Of a stretch of 64,000 nt of DNA, positions 53,411 to 62,270 are shown in pieces; the first letter of the stretch is position 1; every line of letters starts with the position of its first letter. Made by a program: the position numbers and the translations under genes. The stretch comes from Micromonospora fulviviridis (GTDB lineage: Bacteria; Actinomycetota; Actinomycetes; Mycobacteriales; Micromonosporaceae): assembly GCF_014648395.1 (NCBI RefSeq), contig NZ_BMRA01000006.1:1-64000 (forward strand), written 5' to 3'. The notes under the pieces were generated by a model, which worked only from the letters and a program-made list of their open reading frames with translations, was not told the origin of the DNA and made no database searches.

Positions 53411-56167
53411 ATGCAGGTAACACGCCGCCGTCGGCGTGTCGAGAAGGGCGAACCGGGCCTTCTCCGTCGACGCATCGGCCGCCGGCTACCCCTCGTCACG
53501 GCAGGCACCACCGCTGTCGTCGTCGCCGCCGGCACCGGCATCAGTTTCGCCCAGACGCACCAGTTCGGCACCGACCAGGTCGGCCAGGTGACCGACAAGG
53601 GCCTGGTCGTGTCCGACGACCAGTACATCAACCCGATCGGCGAGCGCCTCGTCGTCAACAACGGTAAGATCATGTCGTCGTCGGTCAGCCCGGACGGCAC
53701 CCACCTGGCGGCCTCGGTCACCGACGGCGGGATGGCGCTGGCCGTTGTGGACTTGAAGAGCTGGAAGGTGCAGCAGCTCGTCGGCAACAACGCCGCGGCG
53801 AACCTGCGCATCAGCGGCAACGACGTGGGCCAGGAAGGCCCCACGTACTCGCCCGACGGCTCCCGGCTGTGGTTGGGCCAGGCCGACGGCTACCGCACGT
53901 TCACCGTGAACCCGGACGGCACCCTCGCCAACCCGACGTTCATCCGGATCCCCCAGGACGGGCCCAAGCGTGCGCTGGCGAGCGAGGCCGTGTTCTCGCC
54001 CGACGGCGCCACCGTGTACTCCGCCGTCAACGGACAGAACCGGGTGGTCGCCATCGACGCGGCGACCGGTGCCATCCAGCGGAGCTGGGCCGTGGGCAAC
54101 GCCCCGCGTGACATGATCATGGTGGGCGGCAAGCTCTACGTCACCAACGAGGGCGGGCGTCCCGCGAAGCCCGGCGAGCCCACGATCAACTCCTACAACA
54201 CGCAGGTGCCGGCCGACCAGGTGACCGCCTCCACCACCACCGGCACCGTCAGCGTCATCGACCCGGCGGACCCGGCGGCTGCCGTCGCCAGCATCGACGT
54301 CGGTCTGCACCCGACCGCCCTGTACGCCGGGAACGGGGCGCTGTTCGTCACCAACACCAACAGCGACGACGTGTCGGTCATCGACACCGCGAGCAACAAG
54401 GTCGTGCAGACCATCGCCACCCAGCCGTGGCCGGAGGCGACGGTGGGCTACCAGCCCAACGCCGTCACGCTCACCGACGACGGCCACCTGCTGGTGACGC
54501 TCGGCCGCGCCAACGCCGTCGCCGTCTACCGGTACAAGACCCCGCTGGAGCCGGTCAGCTACGTCGGCCTGCTCCCGACCGATTACTTCCCCGCGGAGAT
54601 CACCACCGTCGGCACCGACGTGCTGGTCTCCAACACCCGTGGCATCGACGCCCGCCGCCCGAACAATCCCGCAGGCCACGGCACGCACGACACGACGTCG
54701 AGCCTGCAGCGGTTCACGCTGCCCAGTGACAAGGTCATCAAGTCCGAGACCGGCAAGGTCTTCAGCCAGAACGGCTGGACCGGCGGCTCGGTCAGGCTGG
54801 CCGAGGGCAGCAAGGCGAAGCCCGTGCCGGTCCCGCAGCGGCTCGGCGATCCCTCGACGATCAAGCACGTCTTCCTGATCGTCAAGGAGAACCGGACCTA
54901 CGACCAGGTGTTCGGTGACGACCCGCGGGGCAACGGCGACCCGTCGCTCGCGCAGTTCGGCGAGAACGTGACGCCCAACCAGCACGCGATGGCTCAGCAG
55001 TTCGGGCTGTACGACAACACCTACGACATCGGCACGAACTCGGCCGAGGGGCACAACTGGCTGATGCAGGCCGACAACCCGGAGTACACCGAATCCACGG
55101 CGGGTGAGTACATCCGCAGCTACGACACCGAGGACGACGCCCTCGGCCACCAGCGCACCGGCTTCATCTGGACCGGCGCGCAGGCGGCCGGCAAGACCGT
55201 CCGCAACTTCGGCGAATTCCACCAGTTCCTCAGCAAGCCGACCGGCGCCAGCTGGCAGAACCTGTACTGCGACACCAAGAACATGGCCGCGACCGGGCAG
55301 GACACCGCCTACCGCATGGTCTCGTCCTCGCCGATCCCGTCGCTCAACAGCGTGTCGGTGCCCAGCTTCCCGAAGTACGACACCAGCGTCCCGGACATCT
55401 ACCGGTACGAAATCTGGAAGCGTGACTTCGAGAAGAACGGGCCGGCGAACCTCAACATGTTCTGGCTCTCCAGCGACCACACCGGCGGCCCGCCGAACGC
55501 GCCCGCTCAGGTCGCGGACAACGACCTCGCCGTCGGCAAGATCGTCGACAAGATCTCGCACAGCCCCTACTGGAAGGACTCCGCGATCTTCGTGGTCGAG
55601 GACGACTCCCAGGCCGGCCTCGACCACGTCGACGGCCACCGCGCCCCCATCCAGATCATCAGCCCCTGGGCCCAGCGCGGCGTCGTCGACAGCCACTACT
55701 ACACCCAGATCACGATGATCCGGACCATCGAGCAGATCCTCGGGATCCACCCCATGAACCAGAAGGACAGCGCAGCCAGCCCCATGCGCCAGGCGTTCAC
55801 CAAGAAGCCGAACTTCACGCCGTTCACCGCGCTGCCCAACCGGACCTCGCTGACCGCCGGCCTCGCCACCCCGCCCGCCTGCGGCGTGGACACCCCCGCG
55901 CCGCAGAACCCCCTCGCGGCGTCCGTGCCGTCGGCGACGGTGCCCGCGGACAAGCAGCAACTGGCGGCGCAATGGGACGAGTGGAAGTCGCACCAGCGGC
56001 TGACCGGGCCCGACGCCAAGCCGGACTACGCCAACCCCGCGCAGATGAACCACTTCACCTGGTACCAGGCGCACGAATGGAAGAAGCCGTACCCGGGCGA
56101 GGACAAGATCTTCGCTCCGGAGGACGTGCCGGGCGCCTACATCCCGTCGCCCGAGTCCGACGGCTGA
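53411..56167 (+). CDS. Secreted YncE/YVTN beta-propeller fused to a phosphoesterase
   Basis: 918 residues. N-terminal signal-like TAGTTAVVVAAGTGISFAQ; a YVTN/YncE propeller to about residue 460 (SVSPDGTHLAASVTDGGMAL, SVIDPADPAAAVASIDVGLH, DDVSVIDTASNKVVQTIATQ). An alkaline-phosphatase/phosphoesterase-type domain follows (HVFLIVKENRTYDQVFGDDP, QFGLYDNTYDIGTNSAEGHN, IFVVEDDSQAGLDHVDGHRA). The Glu-Asn, Thr/Ser-type nucleophile and Asp/His ligands of phospholipase-C-like phosphoesterases are visible. It is 5 bp after the permease gene. Extracellular phosphate-ester or nucleotide cleavage is likely; the propeller may position it. Confidence 0.9.
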   Translation: MQVTRRRRRVEKGEPGLLRRRIGRRLPLVTAGTTAVVVAAGTGISFAQTHQFGTDQVGQVTDKGLVVSDDQYINPIGERLVVNNGKIMSSSVSPDGTHLAASVTDGGMALAVVDLKSWKVQQLVGNNAAANLRISGNDVGQEGPTYSPDGSRLWLGQADGYRTFTVNPDGTLANPTFIRIPQDGPKRALASEAVFSPDGATVYSAVNGQNRVVAIDAATGAIQRSWAVGNAPRDMIMVGGKLYVTNEGGRPAKPGEPTINSYNTQVPADQVTASTTTGTVSVIDPADPAAAVASIDVGLHPTALYAGNGALFVTNTNSDDVSVIDTASNKVVQTIATQPWPEATVGYQPNAVTLTDDGHLLVTLGRANAVAVYRYKTPLEPVSYVGLLPTDYFPAEITTVGTDVLVSNTRGIDARRPNNPAGHGTHDTTSSLQRFTLPSDKVIKSETGKVFSQNGWTGGSVRLAEGSKAKPVPVPQRLGDPSTIKHVFLIVKENRTYDQVFGDDPRGNGDPSLAQFGENVTPNQHAMAQQFGLYDNTYDIGTNSAEGHNWLMQADNPEYTESTAGEYIRSYDTEDDALGHQRTGFIWTGAQAAGKTVRNFGEFHQFLSKPTGASWQNLYCDTKNMAATGQDTAYRMVSSSPIPSLNSVSVPSFPKYDTSVPDIYRYEIWKRDFEKNGPANLNMFWLSSDHTGGPPNAPAQVADNDLAVGKIVDKISHSPYWKDSAIFVVEDDSQAGLDHVDGHRAPIQIISPWAQRGVVDSHYYTQITMIRTIEQILGIHPMNQKDSAASPMRQAFTKKPNFTPFTALPNRTSLTAGLATPPACGVDTPAPQNPLAASVPSATVPADKQQLAAQWDEWKSHQRLTGPDAKPDYANPAQMNHFTWYQAHEWKKPYPGEDKIFAPEDVPGAYIPSPESDG

Positions 56168-56189
56168 CGCGGCTAGTTCGCGTCACCGG

Positions 56190-56222
56190 GCCCCTGGCCG
56201 GCGTCATCGCCCGGCCAGGGGC
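56190..56222 (+). terminator. Hairpin terminator after the phosphoesterase gene
   Basis: Perfect 12-bp stem GCCCCTGGCCGG / CCGGCCAGGGGC with a 9-base loop, 23 bp after the stop at 56167. Confidence 0.85.
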
Positions 56223-56426
56223 TCCGCCTATCCCGGGACGCAGCACAGGGGCAGGGCGGCGAAGAGAATCCGGCGGACGGTGCTACGCCCGGAGCCCGCC
56301 GCGCCGATGCGTCAGTGCGGGAGAGGCGTGGGTGTTCCGCTGCACAGGTTGGCTGTTCAACTGCTGGCTGTCCGGCGCGCGGTCGCCGGTGTCCCGACGG
56401 TTCCACCAGGGGCCTAGACCGTCGGT

Positions 56427-56783
56427 GTGCCTCGAAAACTGTCTGCTCCCGCCGCGGCCGCGTCCATCCCGGCGGCCAGCCTCGTCCTTCCCACACCGGC
56501 CCAGGCCGCCCCGCTCGGCGGGTTCCGGCTCTCGGCGACCAACGGGACGGTCGACGCCTCCCCGATCTTCACCAGCGCGAGCACCTCGGCGCCCTGCCCG
56601 GCCGGCTTCGGGCGTAACGCCCAACTGCGAGAGGGGCCGCCCGGAGGGCCGTACAGCAACCTGGCCCGCCCGATGACCGACGGCGGGTACGACCAGCGGG
56701 CGGTCACGGCGCCGCGCTGGTCGGCGGGGGTGTGGCGCCGCGGTGGACTGCGCGGCGGCGCGCCCCCGCGGAGCATTGGCTGA
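56427..56783 (+). pseudogene. Truncated secreted surface protein
   Basis: GTG 56427 gives PRKLSAPAAAASIPAASLVL then PTPAQAAPLGG, a signal peptide, followed by FRLSATNGTVDASPIFTSAS and TSAPCPAGFG..LREGPPGGP.YSNLARP, like the first domain of actinobacterial LPXTG surface proteins. After about residue 90 the sequence becomes low-complexity (GVWRRGGLRGGAPPRSIG) and stops without any wall-anchor signal. Confidence 0.55.
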
Positions 56784-56878
56784 GCCGGACCGGCGGCTGA
56801 CGCGGACGCCGCGCCGAGCCCGCCCGCAGGCCACGACGATCGTTCCGGCTGCGAAGGATCACTGTCGCCGAGCTCGAC

Positions 56879-57286
56879 TCACCCGCAGCGATGACCAGGC
56901 TGGTGGTGGGGCGCGGTGAGTAGGTAGGCGCCGCAGGAATCCCAGTCGACCCGCCAGCCGACCGCGAGCGCCTGCTGCAGCACGCCGCCGACGGCGCGCT
57001 GCCAGGCACTGGCCGCGGCCGGGTCGTCCCGTGCCATCCTCAGTGGTGAACGGACTGGCCGCCCGGCTTATCCCCGATCCGACACACCGTCGCCCGCCTT
57101 GGGGAAGGGCAGGGACTGCTCGTGCGTACTGCGAGCCAGGGGGTTGCATCATGAAGTCTTCGACCAGGGCGCGCTCGTAGGCGGCGACGACGTCGTCGGT
57201 CTGGTACGTGGTGGCGTAGGCGTCGAACTTCGGCGGAATGGCGGTGGCGATCGAGACGCTGGCAGTGGTGACCGGCGATCCAATCC
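56879..57286 (-). pseudogene. Broken remnants of an unknown small protein family
   Basis: Frame 1 (about 57286 to 57045) reads VTTASVSIATAIPPKFDAYA, TTYQTDDVVAAYERALVEDF, like the N-terminus of an actinobacterial hypothetical family that begins with xxxIPPxFDAYAT. Frame 2 (57037 to 56879, from ATG) reads MARDDPAAASAWQRAVGGVL, QQALAVGWRVDWDSCGAYLL. The two are not in the same frame and no full protein can be built. It may be two decayed genes. Confidence 0.35.
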
Positions 57287-57292
57287 ACGTCG

Positions 57293-57628
57293 ATGGCAGC
57301 GCTGATGCGCCAACTCCGTCGGTACACCACCGCTTGTTGGGGCTGCCCGGAGGTCGGCTTCGGCGTCGACACCGGCATGGCCTGCTACGTCGACGCCGAC
57401 TCCGCCGACCAGCTGGTAGACGTCTGGCGCACGCTCGACGGCCTGGTCGAGCCGCGCTACCGCACAACCGATTCGGAGGACATGGTCGCCTGGTCCAGCG
57501 GCTGGGGCGACGGCGCTTACCCCACGTGGATCGGCTACGACACCTCCTGTGCCGTGACCTGTTTCATCGCCGACATGCTGCTATTTCCCATCAACTCGGA
57601 AGACGAGAACGACGAGGACGAGGATTGA
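57293..57628 (+). pseudogene. DUF4241-like protein, N-terminally truncated
   Basis: 111 residues, EVGFGVDTGMACYVDADSAD, GWGDGAYPTWIGYDTSCAVT and CFIADMLLFP match the C-terminal half of DUF4241 proteins (usually above 200 residues), which are often seen near toxin-immunity loci. No start with a plausible N-terminus; the acidic tail NSEDENDEDED is intact. Confidence 0.55.
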
Positions 57629-58046
57629 CGATTACGCCGCACCCGAATCTCGGCTTGTGAGTGCACGGGGTCGGATCGATCCGTGCGCCAGTTGGCTACA
57701 GAGGTGGACGGGCGTTTGGGTTGTGCCCATCCATGAGGAGTGCCCGTGTGGCTCCCGGCACCGGGTGGACTCGTTGACAGCCCGGGGCCCACCCGGCCAG
57801 GTAGGGGTGATTATCAGCCGATCGGGATGGCGCCGAAAACGCGCAGCCCGGGTTGGGGATCGGTTCCTGTCGATCCACCGACACCTACCCCATGCCTGCC
57901 GTGGCGGGTCCGAATGGATGGGCACGTCGTTCTCTTGATGACGGGAGGCCCCGATGGTGGGGCGGCGGGCGCGGTCGGATCCTGACGAGCCGGACATGCA
58001 CGCCAACCCGCCCCGACGATGGACTCAGACACGCAGGGCGGGCTGG
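57629..58046. other. Stretch without a recognisable gene
   Basis: 418 bp between the DUF4241 fragment and the DUF6069 gene. Reading frames are short and unlike known proteins; no repeat or clear hairpin noticed. Confidence 0.4.
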
Positions 58047-58460
58047 TCAGGCGGCGAGGCGGCGCGCGACAGCGGGGATCACGATCGCGGCCGCGACCAG
58101 GTGGGTGAGCATCAGCAGCACCTTGGTGGCCGCCCCGGCGTCGGCGATCACGTCCGGCACCAGCGACAGAACCGTCAGCACCACCGTCGTGCGGACGAAC
58201 GTCCGCCGCGGACGCCGGGCGAAACGGAACAGCAGCGCGGCGATGACGACGCCGAGCAGCGAGAAAGCAGCGGTCAGCACGCCGAACCCCGCCACCGGAA
58301 TCGGGGCACCGCCCATATCGAGGCTGACCCCTGCCGCGTGGCCGGCGGCGGCGACGGCCATGGTGGCGGCGCTCGCGGCAACCGCGGCGATGACACCGGT
58401 CCGGATCATCACACCGAAGGTCGAAGTGGTGGCGTGGGTCGTATTCACAGTGGTGGTCAT
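58047..58460 (-). CDS. DUF6069-like integral membrane protein
   Basis: 137 residues with four hydrophobic helices: GVIAAVAASAATMAVAAAGH, FGVLTAAFSLLGVVIAALLF, then RFARRPRRTFVRTTVVLTVL, SLVPDVIADAG and MLTHLVAAAIVIPAVARRL. The ARRPR-T-VLT-LS-VPD pattern is that of DUF6069. ATG 58458-58460, GGAGGG just upstream. Function unknown. The gene looks intact amid remnants. Confidence 0.8.
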   Translation of the reverse strand: MTTTVNTTHATTSTFGVMIRTGVIAAVAASAATMAVAAAGHAAGVSLDMGGAPIPVAGFGVLTAAFSLLGVVIAALLFRFARRPRRTFVRTTVVLTVLSLVPDVIADAGAATKVLLMLTHLVAAAIVIPAVARRLAA

Positions 58461-58673
58461 CGTGCCCTCCAGTGGGTGTATGGACCGGCTCGGTACCGGG
58501 CTCTCACCAGGACGACGAAGAGGACCAACCCCAATCGACAAGCGCGCCCAAATCTTTTCGAAGACATTCGCCACCGGTATACGGCGAGGCAGTCCCGGGC
58601 GCGCTGCACGACGCGTTCGGGGCCGGGATCAGCCAGCGGCAGAACCAGAGCATCCGCTTCGACGCAGGGGGTT

Positions 58674-58872
58674 CTGTTCGGCGATCAGCGATGGCGAGGG
58701 CCCGCTGCACCAGCTGGGCGGTTACGCCTGGCCGGTGCAGGGCGACGTCGAGTACGAGGTCGCGCAGGCGGCACTGGGCTTCTTCGCCCACCTGCACAAC
58801 GAGCGGTTCGGCGGCTACCCGGACACCAGCTCGCGCACCCCGCGAGTCGGGTCGCAATCCAGGGGGTGGTGA
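58674..58872 (+). pseudogene. DUF1963 (YwqG-like) fragment
   Basis: The frame FCSAISDGEGPLHQLGGYAW and PVQGDVEYEVAQAALG resembles the HxLxG-x-x-xPxQGDxxxE-x element of DUF1963 proteins. The rest of the about 250-residue family is absent and the tail is unrelated. Confidence 0.4.
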
Positions 58873-59200
58873 CGAGCGTTTTTGCCCGGCCGGGGCATCG
58901 GACGGGCTGCAGTTTTGGCTGACCAGGAGGTGGCTGCGGTCGCCTCGGTGAGCCGGTTGGCCGACGCCGGGGGAGCGGGCCGGGAGCTTCGGGATGCGGT
59001 GAGCCGACGCGCGCGTGCGCGTTGCAGGGGAAAGCTCTGCGTCCCGTGTCCGGCGCCCATACGGGCGCGGGTCCTGCGCGACCGTGCCAGCCGATCAGGT
59101 GCCGCCGGTCCCGCAGCCGGAGATTGGGGAGCAAGTTGGGTCGCCAAGCCCGTGGCCTGCCGGAGCTCGACAATTCCCAAGCTGACAGTCGGTGCGAACT
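58873..59200. other. Stretch without a recognisable gene
   Basis: A plus-strand frame contains AVLADQEVAAVASVSRLADA followed by GGAGRELRDAVSRRARARC, protein-like for about 45 codons but without a start or family; probably another fragment. Nothing else seen. Confidence 0.35.
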
Positions 59201-59593
59201 CTAGACCGTCCCCTGCTGTGGGAGTTGCTCCTCATCGCCGAGGCTCAGCATGAACGGCGATCCGGGTTGATCCGGCTGCCAGCCACGGTCAAGCGCTTGC
59301 CGTATGGCGCTAGCGACTGCCGAAGGCAGCACCGGCGAGGCCGGAGCGTTCATCCAGTTGCCAGGATGAGGGGACGCCAGCCGGACGATGAGGGTGGCAC
59401 CGCCAGGCGGGTCCGCCCGCTCAACGGCAAAGCTCAGCGGCGACCAGGTCAAACCCTGGCTGTACGTCGGCTTCCGGCGGACGAACCAGCGGTAGCCGAT
59501 CCCGTCGACAACGATCGGCCTACTGCCCCGCTTCTTGAGCGCCACCCGTTCTCCCGCCGTGTTGTGGCCAGCGTCCCGCCGCCATGCAGCCAT
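59201..59593 (-). CDS. Conserved-type hypothetical protein
   Basis: 130 residues; from about residue 25 it reads RPIVVDGIGYRWFVRRKPTY, SQGLTWSPLSFAVERADPPG, ATLIVRLASPHPGNWMNAPA, IRQALDRGWQPDQPGSPFML, a compact beta-rich pattern seen in hypothetical proteins of several phyla (V.V.GxxYRWxVRRRPTYSQG). Function unknown. The ATG at 59591-59593 may be upstream of the real start. Confidence 0.7.
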   Translation of the reverse strand: MAAWRRDAGHNTAGERVALKKRGSRPIVVDGIGYRWFVRRKPTYSQGLTWSPLSFAVERADPPGGATLIVRLASPHPGNWMNAPASPVLPSAVASAIRQALDRGWQPDQPGSPFMLSLGDEEQLPQQGTV

Positions 59594-59740
59594 TCGTACA
59601 GCCGAGACCGCTGGCCCAAGCCGACGTGATACGACAGTGACGGCGTGAGCAGGGGCAGGTTACCGTGACCAGTCATCCGCAATCTTCCTCCGATCCTCAG
59701 GCCGCTCCCGGCCGCTCGGCACCCAGAGAGGTTGCGACCG

Positions 59741-60208
59741 TTAAGGACGGTCGATGAGCGCAACCCCTCCGGCGATCGTTGCCGCTGCCTCCGGAGCCCA
59801 GCGATTCAACCAATGGACGATCCGCGTCCGTTCGTGCAGCTGCAGATCACCGTAGGGCTCATACCTCAGCCAACCGGAGTGCAGCAGCCCGATTGTGGTC
59901 AACCGCGCGTTGTCATGCCCTAGCAGTTCCAGCCACAAGTCTGGCCGGCACATCAGGGCCGCGACGGCGGTGTCCGGTCGCAGCATCAGCGCTGCTCGCA
60001 GTTGGTTCAGCGCGTCGGTCCCATGGTGATCAGCGAGGACTGGCGGACGGTCACGCCGTTTGCGAGCGAGTTGGCCCGGGACGCCCGAGTGGTACACGCG
60101 TACTCGAGTCGTTCTGGCCAAGATCTCCGCCACTGCACTAAGGGGGTTGCCGACCACGCCGTTATTCTTCTCGGCCGCAGACGCGACGACCAGTTTGAGT
60201 TCCCCCAA
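59741..60208 (-). CDS. Hypothetical protein
   Basis: 155 residues from TTG 60206-60208. It reads LNQLRAALMLRPDTAVAALM, CRPDLWLELLGHDNARLTTI, GLLHSGWLRYEPYGDLQLHE, helical and soluble. No family recognised. The start is uncertain and the N-terminus could belong to something else. It is 147 bp from the gene at 59201-59593, same strand. Confidence 0.45.
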   Translation of the reverse strand: MGELKLVVASAAEKNNGVVGNPLSAVAEILARTTRVRVYHSGVPGQLARKRRDRPPVLADHHGTDALNQLRAALMLRPDTAVAALMCRPDLWLELLGHDNARLTTIGLLHSGWLRYEPYGDLQLHERTRIVHWLNRWAPEAAATIAGGVALIDRP

Positions 60209-60459
60209 GTGGCAGTCTGGGAGCCACGCATGGGAGCCACCGGGGCGGACTGGTCCGGACCGGATGGTACCGACCGAGTTGTCGAGAGCCTGAGGACCAG
60301 GACCAGGCGGACAGCGTCGGACGGCCTAGACGTGGAGTCTTGGGAATCTACGGATCAGATGGTTGTTCGGGTAGAGGGCCCTCGTCGCATCAGCAGTGCG
60401 TCAGGCCCTGCAAGTCATGGTTGTCACCATGGTGCACGATCGAGTACCCATAATCGTCG

Positions 60460-60735
60460 CTATGTGACCCGCCGCGCCGCCCCGGCGCCAGTACCCGGCG
60501 GGGAAGTGCCGCGGTCCTGCTCCCGCCACTGGCCGGCGGTGTCGGCGCGCAGCAGGCGATCAACCATCTCCAGAGCCTGTGGCTCCGAGCCGAACTCCCA
60601 GCGCAGCACGTTTCCGGACTCCGTGTCCCCAGCCCGGGCCATCACCGTCCAGCGCGTCTGGCGGACCAGCCGCACGTCGCGCCGGGTCAGGCGCCCCCAG
60701 ACACCGTTCCACCACCGCCGTACCACTTCCTGCAC
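60460..60735 (-). CDS. Small hypothetical protein
   Basis: 91 residues: RRDVRLVRQTRWTVMARAGD, TESGNVLRWEFGSEPQALEM and VDRLLRADTAGQWRE. A short beta-beta-alpha pattern with high GC third positions. No known function. About 76 bp from the next small gene (60812-61009), same strand. Confidence 0.55.
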   Translation of the reverse strand: MQEVVRRWWNGVWGRLTRRDVRLVRQTRWTVMARAGDTESGNVLRWEFGSEPQALEMVDRLLRADTAGQWREQDRGTSPPGTGAGAARRVT

Positions 60736-60811
60736 CCCCGCGATCGTACATACGTTCGATCAGGTAGCCGCCTCGGATGGCGAGCGTGTCTCGCACGCCC
60801 GTAGCGAAGGG

Positions 60812-61009
60812 CTACTCGCAGCGGTCCTCCGCGCCCCGGCCGTAGGGCTCGCAGCAGTCCGGGCGGTGCCGATACACCCGAAGATCACGTCCGCTACGGC
60901 GGGCGAACTCCGGCGTGATCTCGTACAAGCAGGCCCGCCACACGACGGTCTCCCCGCCGCCGGACACCGCCCGGCCGTCACCAGGCCCGCCGCGCAGCAG
61001 CACCTCCAC
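60812..61009 (-). CDS. Small hypothetical protein
   Basis: 65 residues from GTG 61007-61009: MEVLLRGGPGDGRAVSGGGE, WRACLYEITPEFARRSGRDL, RVYRHRPDCCEPYGRG. The LLRGGPGDGR start is frequent in small actinobacterial and phage proteins of unknown role. The Cys pair near the end may bind metal. Confidence 0.55.
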   Translation of the reverse strand: MEVLLRGGPGDGRAVSGGGETVVWRACLYEITPEFARRSGRDLRVYRHRPDCCEPYGRGAEDRCE

Positions 61010-61235
61010 CCCTACGACCGTAGGTGATCTGCGAGGGCCGGGCCCGAACTCGACCGATCACCCTTGCTGCCTTGGGCGGATCGAGAAGTGAGGGTCTCCG
61101 CAGCGTGACGTGCGCGCCGCGGGGACCGTGCGTCGGTGGCCTGCGCCCGGGGCGCTCGCGCTCTGGTCGGGCTGAGATGCTGGTGGCGAGGGCGCAGTCA
61201 GCATTTGCTCCGGCCGTGAGGGTCGCCGGGCCCGC

Positions 61236-61834
61236 CTATGGGGTGGTCTCCGTCATCGCCTTGCGTGCCTCGAGGAACTGGGCGGTGCGGTCGGCCTGCG
61301 GCCGGGACGAGAGGAAGGCGACGATGCCTACGGTCTGGTCGTCGGCCCAGGCGCAGGCGACGAGGTAGCTCTCTTGGTCGAAGCGGCCTTGGCCGCAGCG
61401 CGCCGTGCCGCCGAGGTCCCCGGGGTCGACCGGCTTGTGGGACGTGATGCGGTATGGCTGGAGGGAGCGTTCGATGAGCCCTTGCCGATCAGTGACGGTG
61501 CCGGAGACGCCGGTGATGAACACCATGTCGGCGTCGGTCCGTTGTTGCCGTAGGCCCAGCCGACGGCGCTCGTGGCGGGAGCGACCTCCCGCTTGAGCGT
61601 GTCGAGGTGTCGTTTGGCGGCGTCGACGGCTTCGCGGTCCATGTTCCGGGGCAGGCCGAGCAGCGTCTCCGGCATGCGCAGCTTACGGATGATCGGTGAG
61701 GGTGGTGCGGGGGCCGTGGACGCCGTCGCCGGCGGGGTGGTGGCTTTCGAGGTGCATGCGGCGGTGGGCAGCGTGGTGGCCAGCAGCGCGACAGCGATGC
61801 CTGCTCGGAACAGTTTCCTGGTGCTCTTCTTCAT
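61236..61834 (-). pseudogene. Putative lipoprotein, frameshifted
   Basis: ATG 61832-61834: MKKSTRKLFRAGIAVALLAT, TLPTAACTSKATTPPATAS (lipobox, Cys at about residue 28), then EAVDAAKRHLDTLKREVAPA and TSAVGWAYGNNG. From about 61535 the product continues in the next frame as DADMVFITGVSGTVTDRQGL, RSLQPYRITSHKPVDPGDLG, RFDQESYLVACAWADDQTVG, ending at 61236. One missing base near AACAACGGACC (61535-61548) is enough. The joined protein would be about 198 residues. Family unknown. Confidence 0.65.
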
Positions 61835-62270
61835 CCCGTCACATCCGTGGCCGATCCGGCTGCTGTTAGCGGTGCAGAGCCTACGGCCCGCGGTCTCGCC
61901 TCCAGCAGTTGGCCGTCGTGGTGGCAGACGGTGGTGGCGTCGGTCTCGCGGAGTGAATTCGCATCGTCGGTGACCGACTGGACGTCTCACCTTGCTCACC
62001 GGAGGCGTGTTCCCGTGCAACTGCCGGGCCGGCGACGGGCGACCGATGCTAGCCCTTTTCGTCGTATCGCTTCTGGGCCGGGTACCTGACTGTGGATTGC
62101 GGGTTGGGCAGCTGGGCGAGTCCTGTTGGCAGGGATTGTTGCCTGCGTGCTCGATGCTGAGCTGCAGTTGCGGGGCAAGCCTCACCCGTACTGCGCGATC
62201 ATCGAACGCCGGCTCCGGATGCACGAGTTGAGGAAGCACGACGGTCGGATCGGTCCGGTAGCTTCGACAG
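61835..62270. other. Stretch without a recognisable gene
   Basis: A plus-strand frame (about 62090-62268) reads RVLLAGIVACVLDAELQLRG and KPHPYCAIIERRLRMHELRK, which looks protein-like but has no start and no family; likely a fragment. The rest shows nothing. Confidence 0.35.

Noticed and set aside
53486..56074. An 862-codon minus-strand frame opposite the propeller-phosphoesterase gene
   Set aside because: Val/Asp/Arg-rich mirror of a GC-rich coding strand, no motifs, no ribosome site.
62090..62268. Protein-like frame with RGKPHPYCAIIERRLRMHEL
   Set aside because: No start and no recognised family; noted only as a possible fragment.
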